From Clostridiales bacterium (GTDB taxonomy: Bacteria > Bacillota > Clostridia > Oscillospirales > Oscillospiraceae), in contig JAQXKZ010000010.1 of the NCBI GenBank assembly GCA_029010715.1, forward strand, positions 1 to 64,000: DNA of 64,000 nucleotides. Direction: 5' to 3'. The position numbers were made by a program, and so were the translations under genes. Position 1 is the stretch's first letter. The number at the start of each line of letters is the position of its first letter. Shown in pieces: positions 9,710 to 19,570 of this stretch. The notes under the pieces are model-generated. The model did not search any database, was not told where the DNA came from, and saw only the letters and a program-made list of their open reading frames with translations.

Positions 9710-11626
9710 TCACAGTCTGTAGACCTCTTCAAGCCAGAGCCGGGAGGAGGCGTCGGACGGCATACGCCAGTCGCCGCGCGGTGATAGCGTGACGGTACCG
9801 ACCTTAGGACCGTCAGGCAGGCATGAACGCTTGAACTGCTGGGCAAAGAAACGTCTGAGGAAGGTGCGCAGCCAGTGCAGTATCACATCTCGGCTGTATG
9901 CGCCGTCAAAAGCATATTCGGCCAGATGCATGATACGCGCAGGGGATGCGCCGCTCCTGAGCATGTGGTAGAGGAAAAAGTCGTGCAGCTCATATGGGCC
10001 GACTATATCCTCGGTTTTCTGCACTATCTTACCGCTGTCAGCCGGCAGAAGCTCCGGTGAAATAGGCGTATCGAGTATATCCTGCAGCACGGCCGCAGCG
10101 CCTTCGCCGCAGCGGCTCATCTCGTACTCGATTATATAGCGCACCAAGGTCTTTGGTACAGATGCGTTCACTCCGTACATGGACATATGGTCGCCGTTGT
10201 AGGTGGCCCAGCCGAGCGCAAGCTCAGACAGGTCACCTGTACCGACTACTATGCCTCCGTACTGGTTTGCAATGTCCATCAATACCTGCGTGCGCTCTCT
10301 GGCCTGAGAATTCTCATAGGTCACATCGGTTACGCTCTCGTCATGTCCTATATCAGCAAAGTGCTGGCGCACAGACACGCCTATATCCACCGTCATAAAG
10401 CTGACATCCAGCTGCTCGCAGAGCATCTCGGCGTTGCTTCGCGTGCGCTCCGTTGTGCCGAAGCAGGGCATGGTGACGGCTATGATGTCCTTCCTGCTGC
10501 GGCCGAGCTTGTCCATGGCTCTGACCATTACCAGCAGGGCGAGCGTGCTGTCAAGTCCGCCGGATATGCCGACTACGATCTTGCTGCAGCTGGCGTGCTC
10601 AACGCGGCGCATGAGTCCGTCGGACTGTATGCTGAGTATCGCTTCGGCACGCTCGGCAAGTATTTCTCCGTCCGCGGGGACAAAAGGCCGTCTTGCAACA
10701 TGACGTGTGAGCTTCGTGTCCTGAAGCTCCTGATCGAAATATACTCTGCGGCAGTCCGGCGCGGAGCTTTTACCAAAGCTTGTATTTTTGTGTCTCTCAC
10801 TGCGAAGTCTGAAGATATCTATCTCTGTGCTTATAATGTCCTCGCCGGAAAACGGACGCTTCTCGGCGAGCTTCTGTCCGTTTTCATATACTAGACTGTG
10901 CCCGGAGAACACCATATCCTGTGTGGATTCACCGTGACCCGCGTTTGCATATACATAGCCGCAGATAAGTCTGGAAGACGCGGAGGACACAAGCAGACGG
11001 CGGTAATCGTCTTTGCCGATCAGCTCGTTGGAGGCCGACAGATTGGCTATAACAGTCGCCCCGGCAAGGCACAGTCCGGTGGAAGGCGTCACCGGCGCCC
11101 ATAGATCCTCGCAGATCTCGACTCCGATAACAAAGTCCTGCATATCGCGGCAGCAGAAAAGCAGGTCGCGTCCGAAGGGTACGGAGCATCCGCAGACGTC
11201 TACGGAATTTCTTCCGCGGTAATCCGCGGCGGAAGTGAACTGGCGCATCTCGTAAAACTCGCCGTAGTTGGGCAGCACGGTCTTGGGTACAATGCCGAGT
11301 ATAATGCCGTCGTGAATAACGGCCGCGCAGTTGTAAAGCTTCGCGTCGACACGCAGCGGCACGCCGATAACGAGGACACAGCGCCTGTTTTGCGTGTAAT
11401 CCCTCAGTACCCCGAGCGCCTCCTCCGCAGCGGCGAGAAGCGTGTCGGAATAGAAGAGGTCCCCGCAGGTATAGGCCGTCAGATGCAACTCCGGCAGCAC
11501 AAGCAGGTTTGCTCCTGTGCGCTCCGCGCTGTCAAAGCACTGCTTCGCGCTTTCCATATTAAACACCGTGTCGCCGACTCTGAGTCTGGGACTCGCAGCG
11601 GCCACCTTGATAAAGCCGTACCTCAT
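9710..11626 (-). CDS. nadE: Glutamine-dependent NAD+ synthetase (nitrilase-like + synthetase domains)
   Basis: LVLPELHLTAYTCGDLF (nitrilase-like), GISGGLDSTLALLV (PP-loop), GTGDLSELALGWATYNGDHMSMYGVNASVPKTLV. Confidence 0.96.
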   Translation of the reverse strand: MRYGFIKVAAASPRLRVGDTVFNMESAKQCFDSAERTGANLLVLPELHLTAYTCGDLFYSDTLLAAAEEALGVLRDYTQNRRCVLVIGVPLRVDAKLYNCAAVIHDGIILGIVPKTVLPNYGEFYEMRQFTSAADYRGRNSVDVCGCSVPFGRDLLFCCRDMQDFVIGVEICEDLWAPVTPSTGLCLAGATVIANLSASNELIGKDDYRRLLVSSASSRLICGYVYANAGHGESTQDMVFSGHSLVYENGQKLAEKRPFSGEDIISTEIDIFRLRSERHKNTSFGKSSAPDCRRVYFDQELQDTKLTRHVARRPFVPADGEILAERAEAILSIQSDGLMRRVEHASCSKIVVGISGGLDSTLALLVMVRAMDKLGRSRKDIIAVTMPCFGTTERTRSNAEMLCEQLDVSFMTVDIGVSVRQHFADIGHDESVTDVTYENSQARERTQVLMDIANQYGGIVVGTGDLSELALGWATYNGDHMSMYGVNASVPKTLVRYIIEYEMSRCGEGAAAVLQDILDTPISPELLPADSGKIVQKTEDIVGPYELHDFFLYHMLRSGASPARIMHLAEYAFDGAYSRDVILHWLRTFLRRFFAQQFKRSCLPDGPKVGTVTLSPRGDWRMPSDASSRLWLEEVYRL

Positions 11627-11798
11627 CTCTGTATGCCTCCGATAAAAACAATTTATAAAATATTAATACCCAGCCGGCCGCCTGTCAATAACTTCGCGCG
11701 GTTTTGCCGGTATTGCAGAGTCAAAAGTTCTGCACCGCTTGTTTTTAAAGTATAAATGTGATAAAATATATTTTACGATTTTCACGGGGGTTTGTGCC

Positions 11799-12632
11799 AT
11801 GACTGTTTGGAATGCAGTAGTTCTCGGTCTGGTTCAGGGTATTGCGGAGTTCCTGCCCGTATCCAGTTCCGGTCACCTGTCTATCATAAATAATCTGTTC
11901 AACATGTCGGACGTACAGTCAGGCCATATGCTTTTTGACGTTCTTCTGCACCTTGCCACGCTGATCTCCATACTTATCGTGTACTGGCCTGATATCGTAA
12001 ATATAACCTATGAGTCGCTTGCCTTCATAAATCTCGGTCCTCTGGCCGGACAGCCGAGAATGCATTATCCCGCGGCACGCATGCTGTTCATGATAATCAT
12101 CGCTACGCTCCCGCTGCTTCTTATACTTCCGATAAAGGATATGATAGAGACTCTGTATTACCGCAATGTTTTCATCGGTGTTGCGCTGATTCTGACCGGC
12201 TGCATGCTGTACGTCTCCGATAAAATGACTCCGGGTAAAAAGACCGAACGCAGCATGTCGGTTCTTGACGCGCTCATTATCGGGCTCTGCCAGTGCGTAG
12301 CCGTCGTTCCGGGGCTTTCACGTTCCGGGACCACTATTACGGCCGGCATCGCCACCGGACTTCGCCGGGACTTTGCTGTCAAATTCTCCTTCCTGATGAG
12401 TCTGCCTGCTGTTTTGGGCGCGAATATTCTCTCTCTCGTCGACGCATTCCAGAGCGAGATAAACTGGTCTTATGTTCCGGCTTACCTTGTTGGCATGGCT
12501 GTTGCCCTTGTTTCCGGAATCGCTGCGATAAATCTGCTGCGCTACATAAGCTCCAAAGGCAAATTCGGAGGCTTTGCATATTACTGTTGGGTTGTAGGCG
12601 TGCTGTCTATTATCCTCACTATGATCTTCTGA
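11799..12632 (+). CDS. uppP: Undecaprenyl-diphosphatase UppP/BacA
   Basis: LVQGIAEFLPVSSSGHLSIINNLF and VPGLSRSGTTITAGI motifs; ATG 11799. Confidence 0.96.
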   Translation: MTVWNAVVLGLVQGIAEFLPVSSSGHLSIINNLFNMSDVQSGHMLFDVLLHLATLISILIVYWPDIVNITYESLAFINLGPLAGQPRMHYPAARMLFMIIIATLPLLLILPIKDMIETLYYRNVFIGVALILTGCMLYVSDKMTPGKKTERSMSVLDALIIGLCQCVAVVPGLSRSGTTITAGIATGLRRDFAVKFSFLMSLPAVLGANILSLVDAFQSEINWSYVPAYLVGMAVALVSGIAAINLLRYISSKGKFGGFAYYCWVVGVLSIILTMIF

Positions 12633-12651
12633 TCCGGGAAAGGACTTAAAT

Positions 12652-15291
12652 ATGTCTCAGGCAAAAAAATCAACTCCATCAAAGAAGAAAAACGCCTCAT
12701 CCAAAAAAACAGGCTCCAGATCCCAGTCAACGCAGCCGCCGGAGCAGGTAGTGCCGATACGCCGCGAGGTCGGCGCAGTGCTGAGTCTGTTTCTGGCTCT
12801 GTTTGTCGGCATCAGCTATTTCATGAATGAAGGGGCGTTTATCCTCTTTTTCTCAAATCTCATAAAAGGTCTTGTGGGATGGGGCTACTGGCTGACCGCT
12901 CCGGTGTTTCTGCTTATTGCCGTCATCCTTGGCTTCCACCGCGGCAGGCCCGTAAAGCTCCGGGTTTTCTGCGCGCTGATGATCCCTATACTCTTTGCCT
13001 CCGTCATGAGCCTGATTATGTATAAATATCAGCTCGGCGGAGGAGACATAAAGGTGATCTCCGGCCTTCTGTTTGAGCAGGGCCAGCGGCTCGATTCTGC
13101 CGGTACTCTGGGAGGGCTGCTCGCATACGGCCTGGAAATGGCTTTCAGTATCTACGGAGCCCTGCCGGTCCTTCTTGTCTGCCTTGTGTTCGCCGTTATT
13201 TTCTCCATGAGCGGCAGCTTCACCAGGGTCGCGAGCAAGGTAAAGCTTCAGGTCGAGGCAAAATACGACCCTTCAATGTATGAGGATACTCTCAGGCCGG
13301 TCAACTCGGTAGCCGGAAGGATACCTGTCAGTAACGAACCCAAAAAGATTGAGCGCATCAACCGTGCCGCATATTCAATGGACATTCCTCTCGGCGAGGA
13401 CGACGACGTACTTACGCTTCTTGACGGCCGCGGCGCCGGTACAAAGCCGTACACTGCCGACAGCGCAGAGAGCCGGCGCGGGAAGAATTCCGTAAAGAAG
13501 GGTATGCTGCCCGTAACGCCGACGGACGGCGTTGCGCCGCTGTCCATGAAGGAGGCGGCGAGCCTCGCCGGCGTGCAGCTTAATGAGCCTTCGCTTAAGC
13601 AGGAGCCCAAAAAACCCGAGAGCAAAAGCTCCACCGTTTCCGCGGAAATATCCGACCCGCCCAAAATCAGGAAGCTGGACCGTGCCGCAGTCGAGGCCGA
13701 GGCTCAGGCTATGGCCGAGACCATATCCGCGACTGAGGACAAGCCGGACTATCGCTTTCCCTCGCCTTCACTCCTGCGCAGCAGCAGCGGAGTGACCGTG
13801 GACTCCCGGGATGAGATAATAACCAACCGTGAACGCCTAGAGGGGGCCATCCGAAGCTTTGGCATAAGCGCCTCCATCGTCGGCGTGACCCGCGGTCCCA
13901 CGGTTACGCGTTATGATGTTGAGCTCGATCAGGGCGTCAAGCTCGCCAGAGTCACAAACCTTGCCGGTGACCTTGCGCTTGCGCTCGGCGTCGTGAACGT
14001 GCGTATAGCCCCCATACCGGACAAGATATCCACTATAGGCATAGAGGTGCCTAACAGGATCATCAGCACCGTGTACCTGCGCGACATAATAGAATCCCCG
14101 AAATTTACCAACGCGAAATCCAAGCTCAGCTTCGCGCTCGGCAAGGACATAAGCGGCGACTGCGTCGTCGGCAATATTGCGAAGCTCCCGCACATGCTTA
14201 TCGCAGGTACTACCGGCTCAGGTAAATCCGTCTGCATGAACTCGCTTATTCTCTCCCTGCTGTACAAAGCAAGGCCTGATGAGGTGCGTCTGATAATGAT
14301 CGACCCAAAGATGGTCGAGCTCGGCGTGTACAACGGGATCCCGCATCTGTATGTCCCCGTTGTCACCGATCCGAAAAAGGCCGCCGGAGCGCTGCAATGG
14401 TCCGTTGTCGAGATGCTGAAACGCTACAGGCTGTTCTCTGAGGTGGGGGTGCGTGATCTTGAGAACTACAACAGGCACTGCGAGGCGTCAGGCGAGCAGA
14501 CTCTGCCGCAGGTCGTCATAGTTATAGACGAGCTGGCCGACCTTATGCTTGTTGCCTCCAAGGAGGTCGAGGAGAGCATCTGCCGCGTTGCCCAGATGGG
14601 CCGTGCCGCCGGTATGCACCTTATAATTGCGACCCAGCGTCCGTCTGCGGACGTTATCACGGGTCTGATGAAGGCGAATATCCCTTCGCGTATCGCTTTC
14701 GCTGTCTCGTCCGCTATGGAGAGCCGTATAATCCTTGACCAGGGCGGCGCCGAAAAGCTTATCGGTATGGGTGACATGCTGTTCTCTCCGGTCGGCTGCG
14801 GCAAGCCGATACGTATTCAGGGAGCCTTTGTTTCCGATGAGGAGCGCGAGGACGTCATTCAATTCATCAAAGAGGGCTCCGGCAGCGTCCAGAGGAATGA
14901 TGAGATAGAGGAATTCATGAACAAGGCAGCCGAGGATAAGGCCTCCTCCGGTGACGGCGGTAAAGCTTCCAGGGAGGAAAAAGGCGGTCTGGGCGGTTAT
15001 GACGAGATGCTGCCGCAGGCTGTCGAGGTCGTACTTGAGACAAGGTCCTGCTCTGTCTCTATGCTCCAGAGACGTGCAAAGCTCGGCTATTCCAGGGCCG
15101 CACGCATAGTAGACCAAATGGAGGAGCTGGGCATAGTCGGCCCATATGAAGGGGCCAAGCCCCGCCAGGTCATTATAGACCGCGACGGCTGGAATCAGAT
15201 ACAGCACCGGCTTGGTATTATAAGCGACGAGGATCTGGGCTGTGCTGCCGGCATGAACGCAGATACAGAAAACTACGACTCTGAAGGCTGA
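12652..15291 (+). CDS. ftsK: DNA translocase FtsK/SpoIIIE
   Basis: N-terminal TM helices; HMLIAGTTGSGKSVCMNSLI; VVIVIDELADLMLVASKEVE; C-terminal gamma-like winged helix. Confidence 0.96.
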   Translation: MSQAKKSTPSKKKNASSKKTGSRSQSTQPPEQVVPIRREVGAVLSLFLALFVGISYFMNEGAFILFFSNLIKGLVGWGYWLTAPVFLLIAVILGFHRGRPVKLRVFCALMIPILFASVMSLIMYKYQLGGGDIKVISGLLFEQGQRLDSAGTLGGLLAYGLEMAFSIYGALPVLLVCLVFAVIFSMSGSFTRVASKVKLQVEAKYDPSMYEDTLRPVNSVAGRIPVSNEPKKIERINRAAYSMDIPLGEDDDVLTLLDGRGAGTKPYTADSAESRRGKNSVKKGMLPVTPTDGVAPLSMKEAASLAGVQLNEPSLKQEPKKPESKSSTVSAEISDPPKIRKLDRAAVEAEAQAMAETISATEDKPDYRFPSPSLLRSSSGVTVDSRDEIITNRERLEGAIRSFGISASIVGVTRGPTVTRYDVELDQGVKLARVTNLAGDLALALGVVNVRIAPIPDKISTIGIEVPNRIISTVYLRDIIESPKFTNAKSKLSFALGKDISGDCVVGNIAKLPHMLIAGTTGSGKSVCMNSLILSLLYKARPDEVRLIMIDPKMVELGVYNGIPHLYVPVVTDPKKAAGALQWSVVEMLKRYRLFSEVGVRDLENYNRHCEASGEQTLPQVVIVIDELADLMLVASKEVEESICRVAQMGRAAGMHLIIATQRPSADVITGLMKANIPSRIAFAVSSAMESRIILDQGGAEKLIGMGDMLFSPVGCGKPIRIQGAFVSDEEREDVIQFIKEGSGSVQRNDEIEEFMNKAAEDKASSGDGGKASREEKGGLGGYDEMLPQAVEVVLETRSCSVSMLQRRAKLGYSRAARIVDQMEELGIVGPYEGAKPRQVIIDRDGWNQIQHRLGIISDEDLGCAAGMNADTENYDSEG

Positions 15292-15325
15292 GTAAACGGG
15301 CGTTTATAAGCGCCCGTTTACTCAG
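15288..15325. repeat. Perfect 15-bp hairpin overlapping the ftsK stop codon
   Basis: CTGAGTAAACGGGCG-TTTATAAG-CGCCCGTTTACTCAG; TGA stop at 15289-15291 lies in the left arm; no T tract. Confidence 0.8.
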
Positions 15326-15337
15326 ATTGGTAACAAC

Positions 15338-15751
15338 ATGCAAGGTTTCTTTCCCGAAATGTCCGAACAGGACGTCAACAAAATAAGTATGCTCGGCCTC
15401 GCGCATGTCGGTGATGCGGTATACGAGCTGCTGTACAGGAGCAAGCTGTGCTCTGACGGTCATTCATCGGTTGCCGAGCTGCACAGACTCACGGTTGCCT
15501 TTGTCCGTGCGGAGTCCCAGGCGGAGGCAGCGTATAAGATTACGCCGCTGCTCAGCCCCGAAGAGCTGAGCGTTTATAAAAGGGGGCGCAACGCAAAGGT
15601 CAATTCCGTGCCTCACAGTGCAAATATCGGCCAATACCATGCTGCGACGGGGCTGGAATCGCTCTTTGGCTGGCTCTATTTGCTCGGCAGGACCGGCAGG
15701 ATAAACGAGCTGTTTGCCGTGATAACCGGAGGTGACAGCGATGCCTCTTGA
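15338..15751 (+). CDS. mrnC: Mini-ribonuclease 3
   Basis: LGLAHVGDAVYELLYRS...RRGRNAKVNSVPHSANIGQYHAATGLESLFGWLYL-type RNase III domain without dsRBD. Confidence 0.92.
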   Translation: MQGFFPEMSEQDVNKISMLGLAHVGDAVYELLYRSKLCSDGHSSVAELHRLTVAFVRAESQAEAAYKITPLLSPEELSVYKRGRNAKVNSVPHSANIGQYHAATGLESLFGWLYLLGRTGRINELFAVITGGDSDAS

Positions 15752-17468
15752 CGCAATATGCCTCTCTGCGCTCACAGCGGAGCTCAAAGAAAAGCTAGAG
15801 GGCGGGCGCATAGACAAGGTCCAGCAGCCTGAACGCGATATGCTTATTATATCCCTGCGCTCGAAGGGTGAAAACCTGAAACTACTCATCGCAGTCGGCA
15901 CCGGGAATGCCAGAGTACACCTGACAAAAGCTTCATTTGAAAATCCGGCGGAGCCGCCTATGTTCTGCATGCTTATGCGCAAGCATCTCACCGGTGCAAG
16001 AATAGTCTCCGTTTCACAGCTGGTGAACGAACGTGTACTGTTTATTGAACTGGACACGCGTGACGAGATGGGCTTTGAATCCCGCAAAAAGCTCGTCGCG
16101 GAGCTCATCGGCCGCAGCGCCAATCTGATACTTGTCGACCATGAAGGGCGTATTACCGACTGCATGCGGCGTATGGACTTCGGCGGCGACGCGCTGCGCC
16201 GTATGCTGCCCGGAATGCTATACAGGCTTCCTCCTGCGCAAACAAAGCCCGCATTACTGGAAACGACGCCGGAGCGGCGCCGTGAGCATATAGCTGCGGC
16301 AGAACGCGATGAGCCTGTGGATAAATGGCTGCTCGGAAGCTATGCCGGGCTGTCTCCTCTGGTATGCAGAGAGCTTGCGTACCGCAGCGGCGGAGACTAC
16401 AATACGCTCCCGGAGCTGCTGGACGCATTCTGTGAAAGCGTCATCGCCGGCGAGCTGCGCCCGTATACGGTGTTTGACGGTAAAAAGCCGGTCGACTTCA
16501 GTTTTATGAAAATCGGCCAGTACGGTGACGCGATGCACTGTGAAGAGCAGGACAGCTTCTCCGGCATGCTCGACCGTTTTTACGCTGACCGTGACAGGCT
16601 GGAGCAGCAGCGCCGCAGGAGTCACGAGCTGTCAAAGACCGTCCGCACCATGCGCGACAGACAGCAGCGGAAGCTGGCCGCTCAGAGTGAGGAACTCAGG
16701 CTGACCGACAGCCGAGATGAGCTTCGCAAAAGAGCAGAGCTTATAACCGCCAACATGTATAAGCTTAGAAAAGGCGACAGGGTTCTGGAATGTGAGGACT
16801 ATTATGTGGACGGCTGCCCGACCGTACGTATCGCGCTTGATCCGCTTAAGACGCCGCAGCAGAACGCCGCCGCGCTTTTCAGGGAATACAACAGAAAGAA
16901 AGCCGCCCGGGAACACCTGACAGCTCTTATATCCGAGGGAGAAAAGCAGCTTGACTACCTCAACAGCGTGCTGGAGCTGCTTGATTCCGCCGAATCGGAA
17001 AAGGACATTTCCGATATACGCCATGAGCTTCTCATTACCGGATATATCAAAAACAGGCGTGAATCGAAGCCTTACCGCAGCAAAGCCCAGGCTCCGCTGC
17101 GCTTCGTTACGGACGACGGACTGGAAGTCCTCGTCGGCCGCAGCAACATCCAGAACGACGAGCTAACGACAAAGACAGGCTGCAGGACCGACTACTGGCT
17201 GCATACTCAGAAGATACACGGCAGCCATGTCATACTGCGCTGTGAAGGGGAGGAGCCGCCCATGCGCAGTCTGGAACAGGCCGCAGTTATTGCAGCCTGT
17301 TACTCGCAGGGCCGCGGCGGTGTGAAGATTCCGGTCGACTATACAATGCTCCGCTATGTTCACAAGCCCTCCGGAGCGATGCCCGGTAAGGTGATATACA
17401 CAGATTACAGGACTATCAACGTTCAGGGTGACGCCGAGCTGGCCACGCGGCTCAGAAAAGGTAAATAA
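15741..17468 (+). CDS. rqcH: NFACT-family ribosome quality control factor RqcH (fibronectin-binding protein A-like)
   Basis: MPLDAICLSALTAELKEKL..GGRIDKVQQPERD; C-terminal VGRSNIQNDELTTKTGCRTDYWLHTQKIHGSHVIL (NFACT-R). Confidence 0.94.
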   Translation: MPLDAICLSALTAELKEKLEGGRIDKVQQPERDMLIISLRSKGENLKLLIAVGTGNARVHLTKASFENPAEPPMFCMLMRKHLTGARIVSVSQLVNERVLFIELDTRDEMGFESRKKLVAELIGRSANLILVDHEGRITDCMRRMDFGGDALRRMLPGMLYRLPPAQTKPALLETTPERRREHIAAAERDEPVDKWLLGSYAGLSPLVCRELAYRSGGDYNTLPELLDAFCESVIAGELRPYTVFDGKKPVDFSFMKIGQYGDAMHCEEQDSFSGMLDRFYADRDRLEQQRRRSHELSKTVRTMRDRQQRKLAAQSEELRLTDSRDELRKRAELITANMYKLRKGDRVLECEDYYVDGCPTVRIALDPLKTPQQNAAALFREYNRKKAAREHLTALISEGEKQLDYLNSVLELLDSAESEKDISDIRHELLITGYIKNRRESKPYRSKAQAPLRFVTDDGLEVLVGRSNIQNDELTTKTGCRTDYWLHTQKIHGSHVILRCEGEEPPMRSLEQAAVIAACYSQGRGGVKIPVDYTMLRYVHKPSGAMPGKVIYTDYRTINVQGDAELATRLRKGK

Positions 17469-17561
17469 TTCCAAAGACAGCAACGTATAGTCCGCCTTCC
17501 GCATTTGCCGGATCATGCGTTACATCCCGAAACCGGTTAAAAGCTTTTTTGAAGTCCCGGT

Positions 17562-17604
17562 AAAAAAGCATTGCCGGCGCTGACATGCGCCGGCAATGCT
17601 TTTT
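17562..17604 (+). terminator. Rho-independent terminator downstream of rqcH
   Basis: AAAAAAGCATTGCCGGCGC-TGACAT-GCGCCGGCAATGCTTTTT. Confidence 0.88.
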
Positions 17605-17747
17605 CTTATATCTCATGCTTTTTTAAGTTAAAATGTCATGTTTAAGCGCTGCCGGTTTTCCGTGCGCATCGGAGTAACTCGTGTAAACCCAATACGCCGC
17701 TGGCTCCGTAAAATCAGCCCCTGTCAGCTTTATAATCGGTTCCGAAA

Positions 17748-18401
17748 TCAAACATCCGGCGCGTCAGGCGGATCCGAAAGTCTTTTACCGCCCCTGCTGA
17801 AATTCATCTCATACCACTTCTGCGGTATTCTGTTTGCGATCAGAACCGCAGCAATGCCCGCGAAAGTGCCGACGATCACCCCTCCGATAACATCGGAAGT
17901 AAAGTGTACAACGAGGTAGATTCTGGCGATGCCCATCGTAAAGGCAAAAAGCAGGGCCGTCCAGCTCCAGCGCTTGTTGCCCAGAATAAACAGCGGTACC
18001 ATGCTTGCAAATGCGGCGGTCGTGTGTCCGGACGGAAAGCTCTTATCGCTTTCAATGTTCTGACCGACCAACAGCCAAAGCTGATACAGTATTCCGTTCT
18101 GATCGACATACGGCCTTGGTCTTGCGATTATTATTTTCAGGCAGCAGTTGGTGATCAGCGCGCCGATCGCAAGGCCGATGCACATGGCGGTGCCGAAGCG
18201 GCGCGTTTTCTTGAAAAACAGCAGGATCAGCGAAAGAATGATGAGGCATATGCCGCCTTTGCCGAAGAAAGATATAAGCTCAAAAAACGGTGTAAAGAAC
18301 CAGCCGGCCAACTCGTAGAGCTTGTGGACGGCAAGCGCGGCGCTGACGTCGAGATTGAAGAATGTGGCATTTATCCATGCCGCAGCTGCATTGATTTCCA
18401 T
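17748..18401 (-). CDS. PAP2-family phosphatase (membrane)
   Basis: KIIIARPRPYVD, SFPSGHTTAAFA, ARIYLVVHFTSDVIGG (KxxxxxxRP..PSGH..SRxxxxxHxxxD type). Confidence 0.93.
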   Translation of the reverse strand: MEINAAAAWINATFFNLDVSAALAVHKLYELAGWFFTPFFELISFFGKGGICLIILSLILLFFKKTRRFGTAMCIGLAIGALITNCCLKIIIARPRPYVDQNGILYQLWLLVGQNIESDKSFPSGHTTAAFASMVPLFILGNKRWSWTALLFAFTMGIARIYLVVHFTSDVIGGVIVGTFAGIAAVLIANRIPQKWYEMNFSRGGKRLSDPPDAPDV

Positions 18402-18529
18402 TATTGAAACTCCTGTATGATTAATGCGCAGTTATTTTACCACGCTGTGTTTTCCAAGTCTACCTTAATTTGCATAAACGGCATAAAACTGCACATACTT
18501 CCACTAAACCTGAAACGGAGGAATGTGCA

Positions 18530-19438
18530 ATGAAAAGATCTCTTATCTCTCTCACCGCGTTTGTGCTGATGTTTATCATGTGCCTCGCCCTTGCAAGTCC
18601 CGCGCTGGCAGCGGGCGCCGCGCCTGTGGCTGAAAATCTGGAGATAAAGACATATAGAAACGTATCCGTAGGCGGTACCATGTCGGCCTATGACCCCGAC
18701 GGGGATGTGGTCTGCTATGAGATTACAACTCAGCCTGTAAAGGGCAGTATCGTTCAGGGCGAAAACGGCAGCTTCACCTATACGCCTGATGAAAATAAAA
18801 AGGGCAAGGACTATTTCGGCTATAAGGCCGTAGACGCCGAGGGCAACCGCTCTCAGGAGGCAACAGTCATAATCCGTATAGAGAAGCAGAAGAAGGGTAT
18901 CTGCTACGGCGACATGAGCGGCAGGGCCGAGGAATATGCTGCCGTCGAACTGAGCGAACAGGGGATTTTTACCGGCGAGCAGCTCGGCGGTGAATACTGC
19001 TTCAGCCCGGATAAGAGCGTGAGCAGGGGAGAATTTCTGTCCATGTGCATTATCATCTCCGGAGAACCTGTCATAAGCGGCGTGATGTCCACAGGCTATG
19101 CGGACGAAGAGGACATGCCTTACTGGATGAAGCAGTATGTTGCCACTGCTGTGATGCGCGGCATACGTCCGGCGGCCTCCGCCGCCAGCAACGCCTTTGG
19201 CAGCGGCAGCCCCATAAGCCGCAGCGAAGCTCTCGTCATGCTCAATAAAGCTCTCGGCCTCCGCGACATCAGTTATGCTGAACTGGACGAGACCATGGAG
19301 CCCGAAGTGGCACAGGCCTGCGCAAATCTCAGCTCCATCGGTATAGACAGCGGGCACATGTCCGTGTCAGAGCAGCTTACAAGATCCGAGGCCGCGCTGC
19401 TGCTCGTAAAGGCAATGGAAACCGTCAACGGCCGATAA
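18530..19438 (+). CDS. Secreted protein with a cadherin/Ig-like repeat and an SLH-like C-terminal region
   Basis: Signal peptide MKRSLISLTAFVLMFIMCLALASPALA; YDPDGDVVCYEITTQPVKGSI..GSFTYTPDENKKGKDYFGYKAVDAEGN; C-terminal segment resembling SLH repeats. Confidence 0.75.
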   Translation: MKRSLISLTAFVLMFIMCLALASPALAAGAAPVAENLEIKTYRNVSVGGTMSAYDPDGDVVCYEITTQPVKGSIVQGENGSFTYTPDENKKGKDYFGYKAVDAEGNRSQEATVIIRIEKQKKGICYGDMSGRAEEYAAVELSEQGIFTGEQLGGEYCFSPDKSVSRGEFLSMCIIISGEPVISGVMSTGYADEEDMPYWMKQYVATAVMRGIRPAASAASNAFGSGSPISRSEALVMLNKALGLRDISYAELDETMEPEVAQACANLSSIGIDSGHMSVSEQLTRSEAALLLVKAMETVNGR

Positions 19439-19468
19439 ACATCAAAGGCACACTAATATTATTTTATA

Positions 19469-19494
19469 AGCCCGGAGATTTTCTCCGGGCTTTG
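19469..19494 (+). terminator. Rho-independent terminator
   Basis: AAGCCCGGAGA-TTTT-TCTCCGGGCTTTG. Confidence 0.8.
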
Positions 19495-19570
19495 TCTTGT
19501 GGATTAATATGAGACGTGGTATAATACAATATTGAGTTAAAGTGCGAAAAACAGAAGCCTGGGGGAGTTC

